From the NCBI RefSeq assembly GCF_932294415.1, contig NC_065541.1, positions 32,397,790 to 32,461,789 of the forward strand: 64,000 nt of DNA, read 5' to 3'. The DNA is from Quercus robur. Its lineage: Eukaryota; Streptophyta; Magnoliopsida; Fagales; Fagaceae. Below, one piece after another: positions 31,508 through 44,312 of the stretch; the first letter of the stretch is position 1; every line of letters begins with the position of its first letter. The notes under the pieces were generated by a model. The model was not told where the DNA came from. It saw only the letters and a list, made by a program, of their open reading frames with translations, and did not search any database. Both the position numbers and the translations under genes were made by a program.

Positions 31508-33040
31508 TTTTTTTATTAGTAATAAGAATTATATTAATCATGAAGAAAAAATGAAAATCGCAAATTCAAGGTGTTCTTGATGGTGAACACAAAAAGCAAT
31601 AAACAAAAACAACAGAAATAAGAAAAGCAACTTAGGGGGCACTTCTAAGGGAAGTAAGAAACTCTAGAGTAGAAGAACAGTTTGAAGAACCCCAGCACCT
31701 TGCCTATTCAAAAAGAGTACTTTGGCTGAGAGCTCGTAACTGATCAAGCGATTTCTCTATAGCCTCAAAAGAGTGCCGGTTTCTTTCCATCCAAACAACC
31801 TACATCAAACAGCTGGGAATTATATTCCATATGTCCAAAGAAAATTTCCCCAACCAATTACTCCAACAAAACACCAAACTCTCCACTGAACCTGGCATGA
31901 CCCATTGAATCCCAAAAACTTGTAACATTTGCACCCACAAAGAATAAGCTACAGGACAGTAAATGAGAAGATGATCCATAGATTCCGCAGAACAACAGCA
32001 CATATAGCACCTATTATCCAAGGTAAGAATCCGACCATGGGTTGCGATCCACAAGAAGAAAGCCACCCTTTTAGGAACCTTGACTTTCCAAATCCCCTTC
32101 CAAGGGAAGCTAGAGAAAGATGTACCCTTGATCTTATTATAAAAAGACCGAATATCAAATTACAATTCCCATTAAGACACCAATGGGGACTATCACGCCC
32201 AATGCCTCTTCGAATTCGAGACTGAATGAAATCTAGGAAAGAGATAGCAGCTTCTAATTCCCTTTCATGAAAATTCTTGTAAAATCTCAAGTTCCAAAAT
32301 CTATTACTCCCATCCTCCTGATGACCCAACAAATCAGAAATGCAGGCTTCCTTGTCAGTTGAGCACGCATATAATTGAGGATAGAGCATTTTAAGTGAGG
32401 TATCCCCGACCCACCTATCATGCCAAAAAATAATGCGGGAGCCATCACCCACCACAAGAGCCAAATGTTTGGAGAACCTCTCCCAACCGTCATTAATACC
32501 ACACCAAAGACCATACCCGTGGGCCCTTTTGCATTCTTTAGTATTCCACCCCCCTTGACCCTCTCCATATTTGGTGGCCATAACCCTCCGCCAAAGATGA
32601 GTTCCTTCTTGGCCAAACCTCCATAACCATTTCCCTAAAAGGACTTGGTTGAACTGAACTAACTTCCTAACCCCCAAACCACCCATTTCTAGAGGTAAAC
32701 ACACCTTCTCCCAAGCCACCAAAGAATGTTTATAACATTCCTCCGAAGACCCCCACAAAAAATTCCTCTATATACGCTCCAATTTGTCAGCCACAACTAC
32801 AGGGATGGTAAATAAGGATAGGTAGTATGTAGGAAGACTAGAAAGGGTACACTTCAAGAGTGTAAGTCTACCACCCTTAGACTAATATATACACTTCCAA
32901 CCAGACAGCTTCTTCTCCATCTTCTCCAAAATAGGATTCCAAATGGATGCAATCTTGTACAAGGTGCCCAAAGGCATTCCCAAATATTTCATAGGTAGGC
33001 TACCCACCCTACAATGAAGAATGTTAGCCAAAACACCTAT

Positions 33041-33045
33041 ATTAC
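33041..33045. repeat. 5-bp target duplication of the solo LTR, left copy
   Basis: attac, repeated at 34089-34093. Removing LTR plus one copy restores the continuous LINE reading ...VGEVGN|IGVLAN... Confidence 0.85.
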
Positions 33046-34088
33046 TGAAACCTTGAAAATGTGTTAATAACACAAGAGCTGTTTAGACCCCCAATTAAAA
33101 TTACGGCTAGATTGCTTTTACTCTAACTTATCTAAGTGCGGAAACAAGAGTAAATAAAGCGCAATAAACCGATACTACTTTAGTGCATAAACATGAACAA
33201 CAAACATTAAAAGTAAAGCACAAGAGTAAGGAAAGAGAGATGCAAACACAAGATAACACGCCGATGTATTATCGAAGAGGAAACTAAAGAACTCGGCGAA
33301 AAAACTCTCTGTCGCCCTCCAAGCGGTAATCGATTCACTAAACAATCAGTTGGGATACATGGGTTAGCAAGAGACCCTCTAAGCCTAATCTACCCACTGT
33401 ACCTAAGCCATCCAAGCTCCTACTCCAACAAGGCTTCTCGGAACCGTGTCTTGTCTAACTCTCCAGATCCTGCAACAAGCTCCATGTTGCATCCGCCATC
33501 CTTGGCATCTTCCAATGCTTCCCAGCAACACCAAAAATACTCACTACATTGAAAAGGTGTGAATTGTGTTTGGGTACAAATCTCCTTTCAAGGTATGATA
33601 ATGGGAGAGGGAAAGAGAAGAGGCTACAATAATTTCTCACTAAGGATGAGTAGCTCTCTCCTAAAATGATGGGTGTGTGTTATAGAAAACCTATCTAGGG
33701 TTTTTCTCTCTGAATGGTCTCCTTTACATTTGTGGGTAATAAGGGTATATATAGCATGGGTGAAGGGTAAGCAAGTCACACTTAAAAAAAACCTCCAGGC
33801 AAAAAGTTTCACAACTATCTCGTGAGAAGGCCTTACCCACGAGACACTCGCGAAAACGACAGCCTGGCACGACTCTTCAGCTTCCAGACATGTGCTCCTC
33901 ACGTGGCTCTTTTGCGGGTTAGCTTCTTGCGAACTTCTCGCGAAATCCACTGATTCTTCACCAACTTGATACTAAACCCAATATAATAAAATCCCACAAA
34001 ATACAAGGAACAAAATTAAAGCAATTACAACACTTTTTGTCATGAAATAAAGCCAACATAAAACATAGTTGTAAATCACAACTTTACA
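33046..34088 (-). mobile_element. Solo LTR (Ty1/Copia-like) inserted in the LINE
   Basis: 1,043 bp beginning TGAAACC and ending TTTACA on the + strand (TG...CA borders), flanked by the 5-bp duplication attac at 33041-33045 and 34089-34093. Read on the minus strand it contains a TATA box (gctatatatacccttat) and a tail resembling plant Copia LTRs ('attgggggtctaaacagctcttgtg'). No internal region remains, as expected after LTR-LTR recombination. It is younger than the LINE. Confidence 0.85.
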
Positions 34089-34093
34089 ATTAC
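34089..34093. repeat. 5-bp target duplication of the solo LTR, right copy
   Basis: attac, matching 33041-33045, directly after the LTR's terminal CA. Confidence 0.85.
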
Positions 34094-36983
34094 CAACCTC
34101 CCCCACTGGGACAATCTCACTCTTCCCCACATTTACCTTTAAACCAGTAAAAGCTAGGAAGCAAGACAAAGCCAGTCTAATGGACAACAACTGATCTCTA
34201 GAAGCATCACAGAACAAATAGAATCATTTGCAAATAGCAAATGTGATATGCGTACCCCGATAGAGTTAACTGGTCCCACATGAAAACCACAAAGCAAACC
34301 ACTATCCTTAATTTTCTTCAGAATCTGAGATAAAACTTCCATAATCAAAAGGAAAAGAAGAGGAGACAAAGGATCACCCTGTCTCAACCCATAAGAACTT
34401 CCAAAAAAGCCTGCCGAGGATCCATTCACAAGAATTGAGCAGCGAATAGTAGAAATGCAAGCCTTAATCCACTCCTTCCACTTCAACCCAAAGCCCATCC
34501 TATTCAACAAATAAAGTGAGGCATCCCAATTAACTTGATCGTAGGCTTTTTCTATATCCAACTTACAAACTACACCCGGGGAATGACACTTCAATCTACT
34601 GTCAAGGCACTCATTCACAATTAGCACTAAGTCCAAAATTTGTCTCCCACCAACAAAGGAATTTTGAGTCTCCGAGATCAGACTGTCTAACACCACTCTC
34701 AACCTATTCACCAACACCTTAGACAACAACTTGTAAACACTGCCCACCAAGCTAATAGGCCGGAAATCCTTTATATTGACAGTATTAGATTTCTTAGGAA
34801 TTAAAGAGAGAAAAGAAGCATTTAGAGACCTTTCAAAAACTGAATACCTATGAAAATGCTTGAATATAGCCATAACATCAGCCTCCACAACCTTCCAACA
34901 TTTATGAAAAAATGCCATGGTGAACCCGTCCGGACCAGGGGCTTTGTCCCCCTCCATCTCTGCCAGAACTTGGGTGACTTCTTCTTTCGAGAAATCCCTC
35001 TCAAGGGACAACCTATCATCCTCCCCAGCACAAGCAAAATCCAACCCATCCACAGTTGGACGCCACGTGTCTATCTCTATGTAAAGTTCCTGATAAAATT
35101 GGACCACCTAAGAACGTATAGCAAATTCATCCTCATATAATACGCCATTAACCTCAACGCTGCTAATATGATTCTCTCTTTTATGAGAATTTGCTAATCT
35201 ATGAAAGAAGTGTGTATTGTTATCTCCCTCCTTCACGTACAGAGCACGGGACTTTTGTCTCCAGAAAGTCTCTTGTAAGGAAGCTAAAACTTCGATCTCA
35301 CCTTTAACCTGAGTTCGGTGAGCTTGTTCCGCATGCGAAAGGCCCAGAATATCTTCCTTGGCATCCAAGCCCAATAATTCAGACAGCAAACTCTTCTTCT
35401 CAAAAGCCAAATCACCAAATTCCTCCTTATTCCACTTGTTTAGGTCTTCTTTAAGAGCCTTTAATTTCTGAGCCAATACAAAGCTTGGAGAACCCGTAAA
35501 ACAATAACTGTTCCACCACTGTTGAACCTTTTCTACAAAACCCTCAACCTTCAACCACATGTTCTCAAACTTAAAAGCACAGCGCCCCTTACCCACACCA
35601 CTAGTTTCCACCAAAAGCGAACAATGATTAGAAATAACACGAGGACGCACCGTTTGGGACACGTTTCCAAAATGGTCCTCCCAATCTAGTCCTGTCAATG
35701 CGGGACATAGACTTTAGTTTGGAGTCCTTAAACTAAGTGAAAGAAGCCCCATCTAATGGTAGATCCACTAGGAATTTATTCTCTATGAAATCCGAAAAAG
35801 CAAATATGGCTGGGCTAAAAGACTCACAGCCAAGCCTTTCACAAGGATATCTAATAATGTTAAAATCACCAAATAAAAACCAAGCCTTGTTCCATCGAGT
35901 ACGCACCCTTGGTAACTCCTCCCACAAAGCAGCCCTATGTAGGTTTGCATTTAGACCATAAGTGCCAGTACAAACCCCTTCAAAACCATCTAAAACACTC
36001 TTAAGGAGAACATTAATCGAGAACTGACCAATCGACACATCAATTTTCTCAACCAACCGCTTGTCCCAAAATAGTAAACCCCCCCCCCCCCCTTAGATGT
36101 TTGAACCGCATCTAGGACAACCCAATCAATGAAAGGACTACCCAATAAGCTAGACAGTAGAATTTACCAATGAAAGCTTAGTTTCCTGGAGACAGACTAT
36201 ATCACACCTCCATTCCTTAAGGAGATTCTTACAAACCTCCCTCTTTTGGGGATTATTCAAACCCCTAACATTCCAAGAAAGGAGTCTTAAAGTCATTTAT
36301 AACAACCAATAGCCTTAAAATAGTTCGACGAACCTCTATAGCGAGAAGAGGACCCATCGTAATTTACTGTGGATACTTGACCCCAAAGTTCTCTAAGACC
36401 TTTCTGATCAGGTTTAATAGGTCTTCGAACACACCCATTGTTACAACCTCAAGACATTCTTGTTCCAGTAGACAAAATAAAGCCACACACTGAGCTTCAT
36501 GTCGTACAATAGGAAAACCCACCATTTTGCAAAAACTTCTCATCATTGTGGAAACCCATTTAGACTATTCACCCTCTTCATCAACCCTGGTCTACACCTT
36601 ATCCTTCACTGCCTTTGGATCCCACCAAGATAGCGGTACACACTCCAGAGGACAACTCTCTTGCTGCCCACTACCAGAAACATTAGATTCTGTTCCCATT
36701 TTCTCCCATGGAAGAAGTAGAAGTTCCGACCCCCCATTTTGCAACCCATCTACAAGCTCAACACCCAAAAACATCATACTTGTTTGGGAAGTACCACCAT
36801 CGTTCACCTTGGGATGGGACTCTGTAAAAACATCCTCTACTTCCTCCTCAGACCAAGGGTTCCCCTCCCTATCCAAGTTGGACAAGAGAGAAAAACGATT
36901 CAAGTCTTCCCATTGAGGACCCTGAGCCGGATTCGACCTTAAGCCCACAAATTCCAGGTACCCAGGGTGTCGCAACTCCACCG

Positions 36984-36997
36984 TTGAAAATCATAAT
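36984..36997. repeat. 14-bp target-site duplication of the LINE, right copy
   Basis: ttgaaaatcataat, identical to 31494-31507. Confidence 0.9.
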
Positions 36998-37551
36998 CAA
37001 GCTTATTGGCTAAGTATTGTCACATTTTTCACTATTTCCACGATATCTTGCTAGATTGAAATCCAATTTGGACCCACTAATTTTTGGTCAAATTGAGATC
37101 AAACTATGGTTGACCTTTGTCAAACATGCGAAAAGTATTTGGAAATATTTATTTTGATGTATAATAATGAAATTTTGTAGTCGGGTGAAATTTTAAGTTC
37201 AGTTGACCATCTGTTAACTCGGTCAAATATTGTACAACAAAGGGCATTGGGACAAATTAAATTATTTTTTTATATTCCTATGATCCCAATGTAAAAACAA
37301 AGATTGTTAAAATTGTTGAAATTAAATTTGTATTTTTGTATATAATGCAGTATGGACATAATGCAGTATTTTTGCAAATAAAACGAGGTTAGACATAATG
37401 CAGTATGGACAATGTATTAATGGGGAAATTGTGCACTAATTATTTATATTAGAGACAATTTATTTGGAATACTTATCATAACAAAGAAAAAAATTAATCA
37501 ATTATTCGTCATGTTTAGTAGCTTGGGCAATATTTAAACCATCATATAAGA
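36998..37551. other. Intergenic AT-rich sequence
   Basis: Short direct repeats of 'tatggacataatgcagtat' near 37340-37410. No gene. Confidence 0.35.
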
Positions 37552-38243
37552 AGAGGTGTATATGGGTCGAGTTAAGGGGTTTCTTTAATCCGACCCACAA
37601 TGGTTGGATTAAAAATATCCAACCCATCATAATGGTCCAACCCAACCCAACCAACCAATACACGTGGATCAGGTTGGGCAATTTTTTTTTTTTATTTAAT
37701 TGAGCATTAGAATAGTATGAACACAAATAAGAGCAAATTTATAACTTAATAAACTTGATCATAGCACCAAACCAAAACAAAACTATTTTATTAGTGCTTC
37801 AAAGTTCAAACCAACACAAATAATTAAATCAAATAGTTTTATTTGTCGCCCCTGTCATCTGAAAATTCAAAGTAACAGCACCATCATACACAAATTATCA
37901 AATAAAATGACATTTCATTTAGTTAGTAACATATCAAATAGTTCTATCTCAACTCAGTTGAGAAACAAAATAAATAAGATCTAGTTTTATTATTCTATAT
38001 TCCAACTTAGTTGATAAATAAAAAAGTAAATAATAAAATAATAAAATATATATTAAATATAGGTGAGTCGGGTTGGGTTAGGCGGATTTGTTAATTTGTT
38101 GACCTGCACCCAACTTGACCCATAGTCAAAATCTTTTTTGACAATCTAGCCCAACCCACAAACCCATAAAAATCGACTCAACTCAACAAATTGGGTTGAA
38201 TTGCATTGGTTTTGGCAGATTAGCTGATTGGTTGCACACCTCT
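37552..38243. mobile_element. hAT-like remnant
   Basis: Ends agaggtgta (left) and agaggtgtgcaacc (right, reverse-complemented) form a short inverted repeat. Subterminal regions are rich in aaccc/gggttgg motifs in both orientations, as in the two clear hAT elements here. No matching 8-bp duplication was found, so the borders are uncertain. Confidence 0.45.
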
Positions 38244-38359
38244 AATCTTAAGGCAAAACAATTTAATCAAGCGAGCATATAAAAAATAATTTTGTACTCG
38301 AATTTATTGAAATAATTAACTATTTGCAAATTCTTAAAAGTAATATGTTTATATTTTTT

Positions 38360-39079
38360 GTGGGAGGACGAGAATCTGAGAACAGAAGCAAGTGAGAGAA
38401 AGTCCAATGTAAGAAGAACAGACCTTGGAAAGCACTGATTGCAAGTCCTTGTGAAAAATATAAACAACTCATGACAAGCACAAAGAGACTGCAACACCCG
38501 AAGACCCCGAGGATACTAACGTGTCCTTGAAGGGGCTGAGGAACAATTTTGAAGACCATCAGGCATAAACTAAGAAAGAGAAGGAAGATTTGTCATTAGG
38601 TAAGAAATGGGAGAATGTAGATAAAGCACCTGTTACCTTCGCATTCAATGCTCTAAACTCACTTAGTTGGCCGCATTAATGAGAAAATGACCCCCGAACA
38701 GTGTCATCATAGCTCATAGCCTAGTGTAGAAACCTTCTATTGAAGCACTAATGGGACAAGTATTAAGGGGAATGAACCTTAACTCTCCAAGTGGAAGGCC
38801 AAGATACAACCTAGGAGACTATTTAAGGTAGAGAGGCCTCTGTGAAAAGGAGAGGAAACATCTAAGAAAAGAGAGAGAGAGAATCATCATTGTAATCCTA
38901 GAACAAGTGTAATCTGTATCTCGGACCAAACCCAAGGAACATAATATAAGCAATCCGAGGTTATCTTTAACTAATTCTCGCGTCTCATACTTATACTTAA
39001 CGTTAATCCTTTCATTTCTAGTTTAGTTCAATCCATCTAAATAAGAATATCAAAGGTTGATTGGCATCCCACCTCTACA
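38360..39079. other. LTR-like remnant (uncertain)
   Basis: Composition, a tatttaag-type TATA (about 38820), a GA-rich leader and the phrase 'ggttgattggcatcccacctctaca' at the end resemble a plant LTR. No target duplication or second copy was found. Confidence 0.3.
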
Positions 39080-39232
39080 AATTAATTGTGTGAGGAAAAA
39101 ATCAAGTTTGACTTATCCACATTTTTAATTCTATTAAACAATCTACCTCTCCTTCTTTTAATAATATGTAATATTAATTATATACCAACACTATAGTAGT
39201 TTGGGTTTGTGTTATGTAATAAAAAGAGTAGG

Positions 39233-39585
39233 TTAAAATGTAAAATTAATCCTTTAAATTTCTTCAAATTTCATTTTAGTCCTCTAGTTTTGCTTTCATT
39301 CATTTCAGTCCTCTAAATTTTAAGTTTATTCAATTAAGGTTTTTCCATCAACTTTCGCCATATGGTGTGGTTAATTTTTCAATTTTTTTAATTTTTTTTC
39401 AATTTTTTTTTAAATTAAAAAAATTCAATTAATGATTGAAAAATAATTTCCATATTATTTTTTTTCAAAACATTTTAACAAAAGTTGACAAAAAGATCTT
39501 AATTGAATAAATCTGAAACTTAGAGGACTGAAATGAATGAAAGCAAAGTTAAAGGACTGAAATGAAATCTTGTATTTAAGCCAAA
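39233..39585. mobile_element. Foldback MITE-like element
   Basis: The left arm (about 39268-39358, 'atttcattttagtcctcta...gctttcattcatttcagtcctctaa') pairs with the right arm (about 39476-39570) as a long imperfect inverted repeat of about 90-100 bp with an AT-rich loop. No ORF. The superfamily is not determined. Confidence 0.75.
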
Positions 39586-40068
39586 AGAGTATTAATAGGA
39601 TAAATGTATTTATTGTCATGAATTTATAATTTATAAGTGGTTAACTAATTATTCATGTCAAATAAATATTTATGATTATTTTCTAATGTTTTTATAAGAA
39701 ATAACTGATTTTGAATTTCACATCCTTGCGCAAGTGGGCTTGCTTTAGTAACAATTGAAATTAAGTCTAGCAAAACATAAAAGAAAATTTAACAACACGC
39801 AATCAGAACATAAAAATAATTATATATTTAAATTAATGGAAATAATTAAACATTTGTTAATTCACCCAAAGAAGAAGATTCATATTTTTTAGTTATATGA
39901 ATTAATTTGTATGTACTATTTTTCTAGTGATATGTAATGTAATTGAAGTTGATTCCCAACTATTATAACATATAATAAGTATTTTACATATAGGCAATAA
40001 GATAATATTTTACAAAATGTTTCAAAATATATCATAGATCACGCTAGACATAGGTTAGTAATTAATTA

Positions 40069-40610
40069 TGATGTTGCACAGGATCAGTAGGTTGAATGCT
40101 TCAACTTCAATAGGCATATGGTTGTAGCGAAGGCTTGCAAGTATGAACACACTTATCAAAAAGGCGACCAAGGTGAGCCGGCCAAATCCTCTCCGATGAA
40201 TAAGTCAGTTTCTCTCTCAAAAACCAAGTTCCAACTTCTGGGGACTAATGTTAGAAAAAACTTGCCTTTATTTGATACCGGATGGTCTTAATATAGAGAA
40301 CCTTGGAATGGTTATGGATTTTGGTAACTTCCCCTGGATTTGAGGAAATTAGTAAATTCTGACACAACTTCCTCAACGGCTATAGAAGTTACAACTACTG
40401 AGGGAAGTTAAGCATTTGTGAGGAATTTGTGGCAATGAATACGGGTTTGGTTCCCACTCCAGAATTCTGTGAGAATTTCCCGAGTCGTCCATGCGCTTTT
40501 CCTCTGGACGACTCCTTCCTCCATAGACAACCTTCCTGAATATTTGGCCTTTGGCTCACGGACGACCCTTATGGACGAACCAGAGATGAACAATTTTTGC
40601 TATCCCATCA
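40069..40610 (-). repeat. 3' LTR of the Gypsy element
   Basis: 542 bp, TG...CA borders, about 94% identical to 49567-50117, preceded on the left by the aatta duplication. Just inside it, gttgcccca on the + strand is the purine-rich tract read from the minus strand. Confidence 0.92.
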
Positions 40611-40828
40611 GTTGCCCCATTGTCCAGAGGTCGTCCAAGGATTTTGATTGGGATTTAATGCGCACATTTATGGTCCTGACCTAACTCTTTTTTTTTTTTC
40701 TTTTTTTTTAAGGCTACATGTCATGATTTTCTTGGTTGACCTGTTGTGTCGTTTGTGTTTTTCAAAGGGACTGTCACGTGTCGCCTTCTTAATGGCTGGC
40801 GTCACTTCACTGACCCCGCTTCTGGGCC

Positions 40829-40842
40829 CTATAAATAGGTAC
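40829..40842 (+). promoter_or_regulatory. TATA-like box of the antisense gene in the Gypsy element
   Basis: ccctataaataggt lies about 150 bp upstream of the first ATG (40986) of the plus-strand gene, with a CT-rich leader between them. This is good spacing for a plant promoter. Confidence 0.5.
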
Positions 40843-40985
40843 ATTCGTTTTCTTGCCCTTCACCTTTCTTATAATCTCCCCTCTACCATCTTGTCCAAGG
40901 GCCTCGTCTAGCTCTCGTCTTAGTTCTGTCAGGTATTTCCTCTTCCTTTTTAGGTTTTCGTCTTAATCTTTCTTTATTTTAGTCA

Positions 40986-43059
40986 TGTCTTCATCTAGTA
41001 GTAGTTTAGAGAGAGCGATAGAGGAGTACCAGGACGTTTCTTCTGGGAGTTATGAGAGTGGTGAGGGTAGCACAAGCTACGGTAGTAGTTCCTCAGACGA
41101 GGACTGTTCATCTGGGGTTCCTGGTATTCCCTTAGAGGAATTCTAGGAAATGCAACGTAGGATGGCCTCTGGAGCTGGGACTAGCTCATCCAGAGGACCA
41201 CCTAACCCTCAAGACGAGGAGGAAGAAGATGTGATCTATAGCTGTGCCCTCGAGATAGCGTCCACCTTGGATGCCCTCAAATTGAAAACCCTTGTAGATA
41301 GATACCAAATCCCTAGGGAATTCAACCCTTGTCTACCCATGGAAGGAGAATGGTGTTGTTCTCCTTCTTCTGGTTTGGGAGTATATACGTCTTGCCTTTT
41401 AGCTGGCCTTAGATTTCCCTTAAATTCTTCTTGTAGAGGTCTTCTCCATAGGTTGGGTATTGGACCTAACCAGCTCAACCCCAATAGATGGAGGATGATA
41501 GTTGCCATGCAAGTGCTATGGCGTGAGGCATTGGAGGGGGACCATCCTATCATAGTGGATGAATTCCTCTACTATTATAAGTCTTCAGAGATAAAGAAGT
41601 TTGCTGGTTTTTACCAGTTCTCGTCCAGAGGCCCTCACTATAGTTTGATAAAGGGTCGTAGTTCGTCTAACAGGCTCTGGAAGAGAGAATTTTTTATTAT
41701 TTTTGGAAATTGGGCTAGTGACCCAGTTGATGTGGGTAATGCCCCCTTCCCACCTTTTACCAGCCCTCTAGGTCGCCTTTGTCCTGAGGATATGTCTTCT
41801 TTCCATTTTATTTCATTTCTCTTTATATATTTCCTAACTTTCAATTGTCTAACCCTTTTTTCTTTGGTGATGCAGCTGTTATTCGTCCACGCTTAGATAA
41901 ACTTTACTTGGATCGAATTGACGAAGTTCGTGCCTTCCCTGGGAGAAATTTTCACGATCTAGTGATTCTTAGCCATCTAGCTGCTTGGGGGCTTGGCCTA
42001 GTACCTACTACTGAGAATCTCGGTCACGAGGAAACCACTCGTCGAAGTAAGTATTGTCCATTCTACTTTTCTTACTTCTTCTTTTTTTTTCTTTTTTTCT
42101 TTTTTTAATTTGATTTTCCTCATCGCAGGAATAACTACAATGAGGGAAAACAAGGAAAAAACCATAATCAGTGGGGACGAGGATGCCACCGCACTACCAG
42201 TCGTCCAGACAGGGAAGAGAAAATCTAAGTCTATATCTAGTGCTGTGGATTTAGACGACCTTCCAAGTCATCGAGGTCCTAAGAAAAAAAAACTTGGCAA
42301 GGCTTCTTTTCCCAAGGTTCCCAAGTTTACACCCCGGACGGTAAACCTGGACGACCCTCCTGTTGATGTGGAGCCTGTCCAAACAGTTCATCCTGTCCAT
42401 ACTGATCCTACTCCCCCACTCCCCCCCCCCCCCCCCCAGCCAAGACTCCTCACAAGCCTCATCCGTCAGAGCCATCTGAGCATCCTTCTAACCTGGTGCT
42501 AGACGAGAGCTATGCATGGAAGATGTTCAAAGGAATAATCACTGATAATGAAGTCAATGAATGCTACAATATGTCAATGAAAGAGTTTGAACGTTCTAGC
42601 ATCCATGACCTCTTTAAGGTAGAGTTTCACTTGTCCTTGTGTGTTTTTAGTAAGTTTTCAAGATAAAATGTCTAACTTTCCTTCGTCCATACATAGGCTA
42701 TGTCAAAGTTTTATACAGAGACGTGCATGGCCAAGGAACTTTGTACGGAGGCCAAGACAGCTAAGGAGAAGGCTAAGGAACTGAATAATGAAATTTTATT
42801 AAAAAAGGGGGAGGTGATTAGGTTAACTGATGATTTCAATCGTCTGCAAGGAAGTGAGACAAAGCTGAAGAACGAGGTGGAGGAGCTTAAAACAAATGAC
42901 ATCGAGAAAGAAACTCGCATTACTTACTTAGAGGGACAAGTTTCAGGGTTTGCCTCGTCTTTGGAGAAAGCACGTGTGGAAGCCATATCAGCCTTCAAGA
43001 AGTCTGACGAGTATAAGAATCGTCTAGACAGAAAGCTCCTTGCTATAGATGAGTTCTGA
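40986..43059 (+). other. Antisense extra gene (aORF) of the Tat-lineage element
   Basis: Plus-strand coding pieces between the integrase end and the 3' LTR: a Ser/Glu-rich N-terminal part, a globular part (41150-41790; IPREFNPCLPMEGEWCC, LHRLGIGPNQLNPNRWRMI, FYYKSSEIKKFAGFYQF), a proline-rich linker with a run of C (42425-42438), and a C-terminal coiled coil (42700-43059; AKEKAKELNNEILLKKGEVI). Intron-like gaps with GT-AG borders separate them (for example 42048-42129). It resembles the putative plant transposon/aORF proteins known in this lineage, whose role is unknown. It is broken in this copy. Confidence 0.7.
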
Positions 43060-44312
43060 GGATGTCAACATAGTGGACGATGCTAGCAATGAAGTTACCT
43101 AAGACGAGCCAAAGTCTGGAGGCACTCCCACTGATTCAGCCAAGTGATTTTTACTCTCTTTATCATTTAGCTTTGTTGGAAACGCCCGTTGTTTTGGGCT
43201 TTACTTTTTCTTTTCTCTTTTTTCTTGAAAAATTATTCAAGTACAATTCTCTCGTCCAAGTTTATGGACGAGTTTTATACACAATCACTTATTGGCTTTA
43301 AAATACTTCTAAGGGTTTTTGGACGGTGGTCGTCTACCCTTCTTTAATTTGAATGAATGAATGTTTTTCATTTTCATCCTTCATTGTGTTTGAACAAGTT
43401 GAGCTTTAATGAATTTTATCTTATATCGTCCACACTATTTCTGTGGTTTGTGGGATTCGTCTACTAAGACATTTCACCTTGTCTTGAGCATGTGGACGAA
43501 TCTTTAATTCATAGAATAAGCCCTTTTATGTTTTAGCCTTTTGCCATTATGTATGATTCGTCTATGAACAGTCTTTCTCTTTTGCCAGCTTTACTAATTC
43601 ATATGTTAGACGATTAGCATTATTCTTCGTTCATGTTCAGGACGATTATTTACTCGTCCTTAGCAATGGATACTCCAGCAATTTCTCGTCCAAGTTTGGG
43701 ACTGTTTGGCTAGCTAGATTCACCCATGGGTTTGAGATATTTTTGCATGCACTTTTTTCTTCGTCCATTGATTGGACGAATGTACCTTAGGTTTATCTTG
43801 TCTTGAGCTTAGACGGATATACCTTGGGTTCATTTTTCCTTGCTTTATCCTCTTCTTAAGGAAAGCTTATAGACGATACATCCCTGCGTCCAGAGACTTT
43901 ATTTGTCTTTAACTTTTTGCCTTCTGGTGGATTATCTTGAGTGAAATCACAAAAAATGTAGGATTCTCATATTATCACATGCATTTGAAAACACATTGTT
44001 ATATATATATATATGGAATTCAAACTACATAAACATTCGTCCACAGGCTTGGCACACGCTTAAAAGCTAGCGCCTTAGGGAATTAAAAATACTAACACAC
44101 AAACTCGTCCATGAATAGCACAAAAGTCAAACACTAATGTACTTTCTAGGGGATTATTGGAATACTTAAAACACATAGTAGTAGTAAACAAACAAACACG
44201 AGAAAACAATACATTACTCCACTCGTCCATGAATCTCATCCATGGCCACTTTCGTCCAGGGTCAGCATTTATTGATAGTATTTCCTTAGGTGCTCAACAT
44301 TCCAAGGGTGTT
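43060..44312. other. Non-coding spacer of the Gypsy element, rich in CGTCC/GGACG
   Basis: It lies between the antisense gene's 3' end and the integrase end. No ORF of note, but cgtcc or ggacg appears more than 15 times in both orientations, plus (TA)n at about 44001-44013. Confidence 0.6.

Larger units (their letters stand above)
31800..36294 (-). pseudogene. LINE ORF2: endonuclease, reverse transcriptase and zf-RVT, nonfunctional
   Basis: Reading down the minus strand: endonuclease starts MTLRLLSWNVRGLNNPQKRE at 36294 with LQETKL, then FLFGDFNIIRYPCERLG at about 35870. A linker with WFRQKS-like residues (FWRQKSRALYVKEGDNNTHFFHRLAN) lies at about 35200. RT runs 35107-34100 ([54 protein letters not shown]) and continues after the inserted LTR as VGSLPMKYLGMPLG. 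Zf-RVT is at about 32066-31930 (CYMCCCSAESMDHLLIYCP). The catalytic FADD is FAND at about 34230, with a frameshift directly after it near 34217. A further break lies in the endonuclease next to a run of G (C on the + strand, 36077-36092). It is a dead gene. Confidence 0.9.
31508..36983 (-). mobile_element. L1-type LINE retrotransposon, 5'-truncated and split by a solo LTR
   Basis: The minus-strand element ends in a short A-tail (T-run at 31508-31514) and is flanked by a 14-bp duplication. Without the inserted LTR it is about 4.4 kb. It starts inside the ORF1 3' part (MVGFPIVRHEAQCVALFCLLEQECLE) and then has ORF2 with endonuclease, reverse transcriptase and a zf-RVT domain. Truncation at the 5' end is normal for L1 insertion. 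It is inactive: ORF2 has several frameshifts and stops, the RT motif FADD reads FAND, and a solo LTR sits inside RT. Confidence 0.93.

Noticed and set aside
37544-38251. An 8-bp target duplication for the third hAT-like element
   Set aside because: Flanks atataaga and aatcttaa do not match, so only a low-confidence remnant is reported.
38360-39079. A second solo LTR
   Set aside because: LTR-like composition, but no border pair or 5-bp duplication could be placed.
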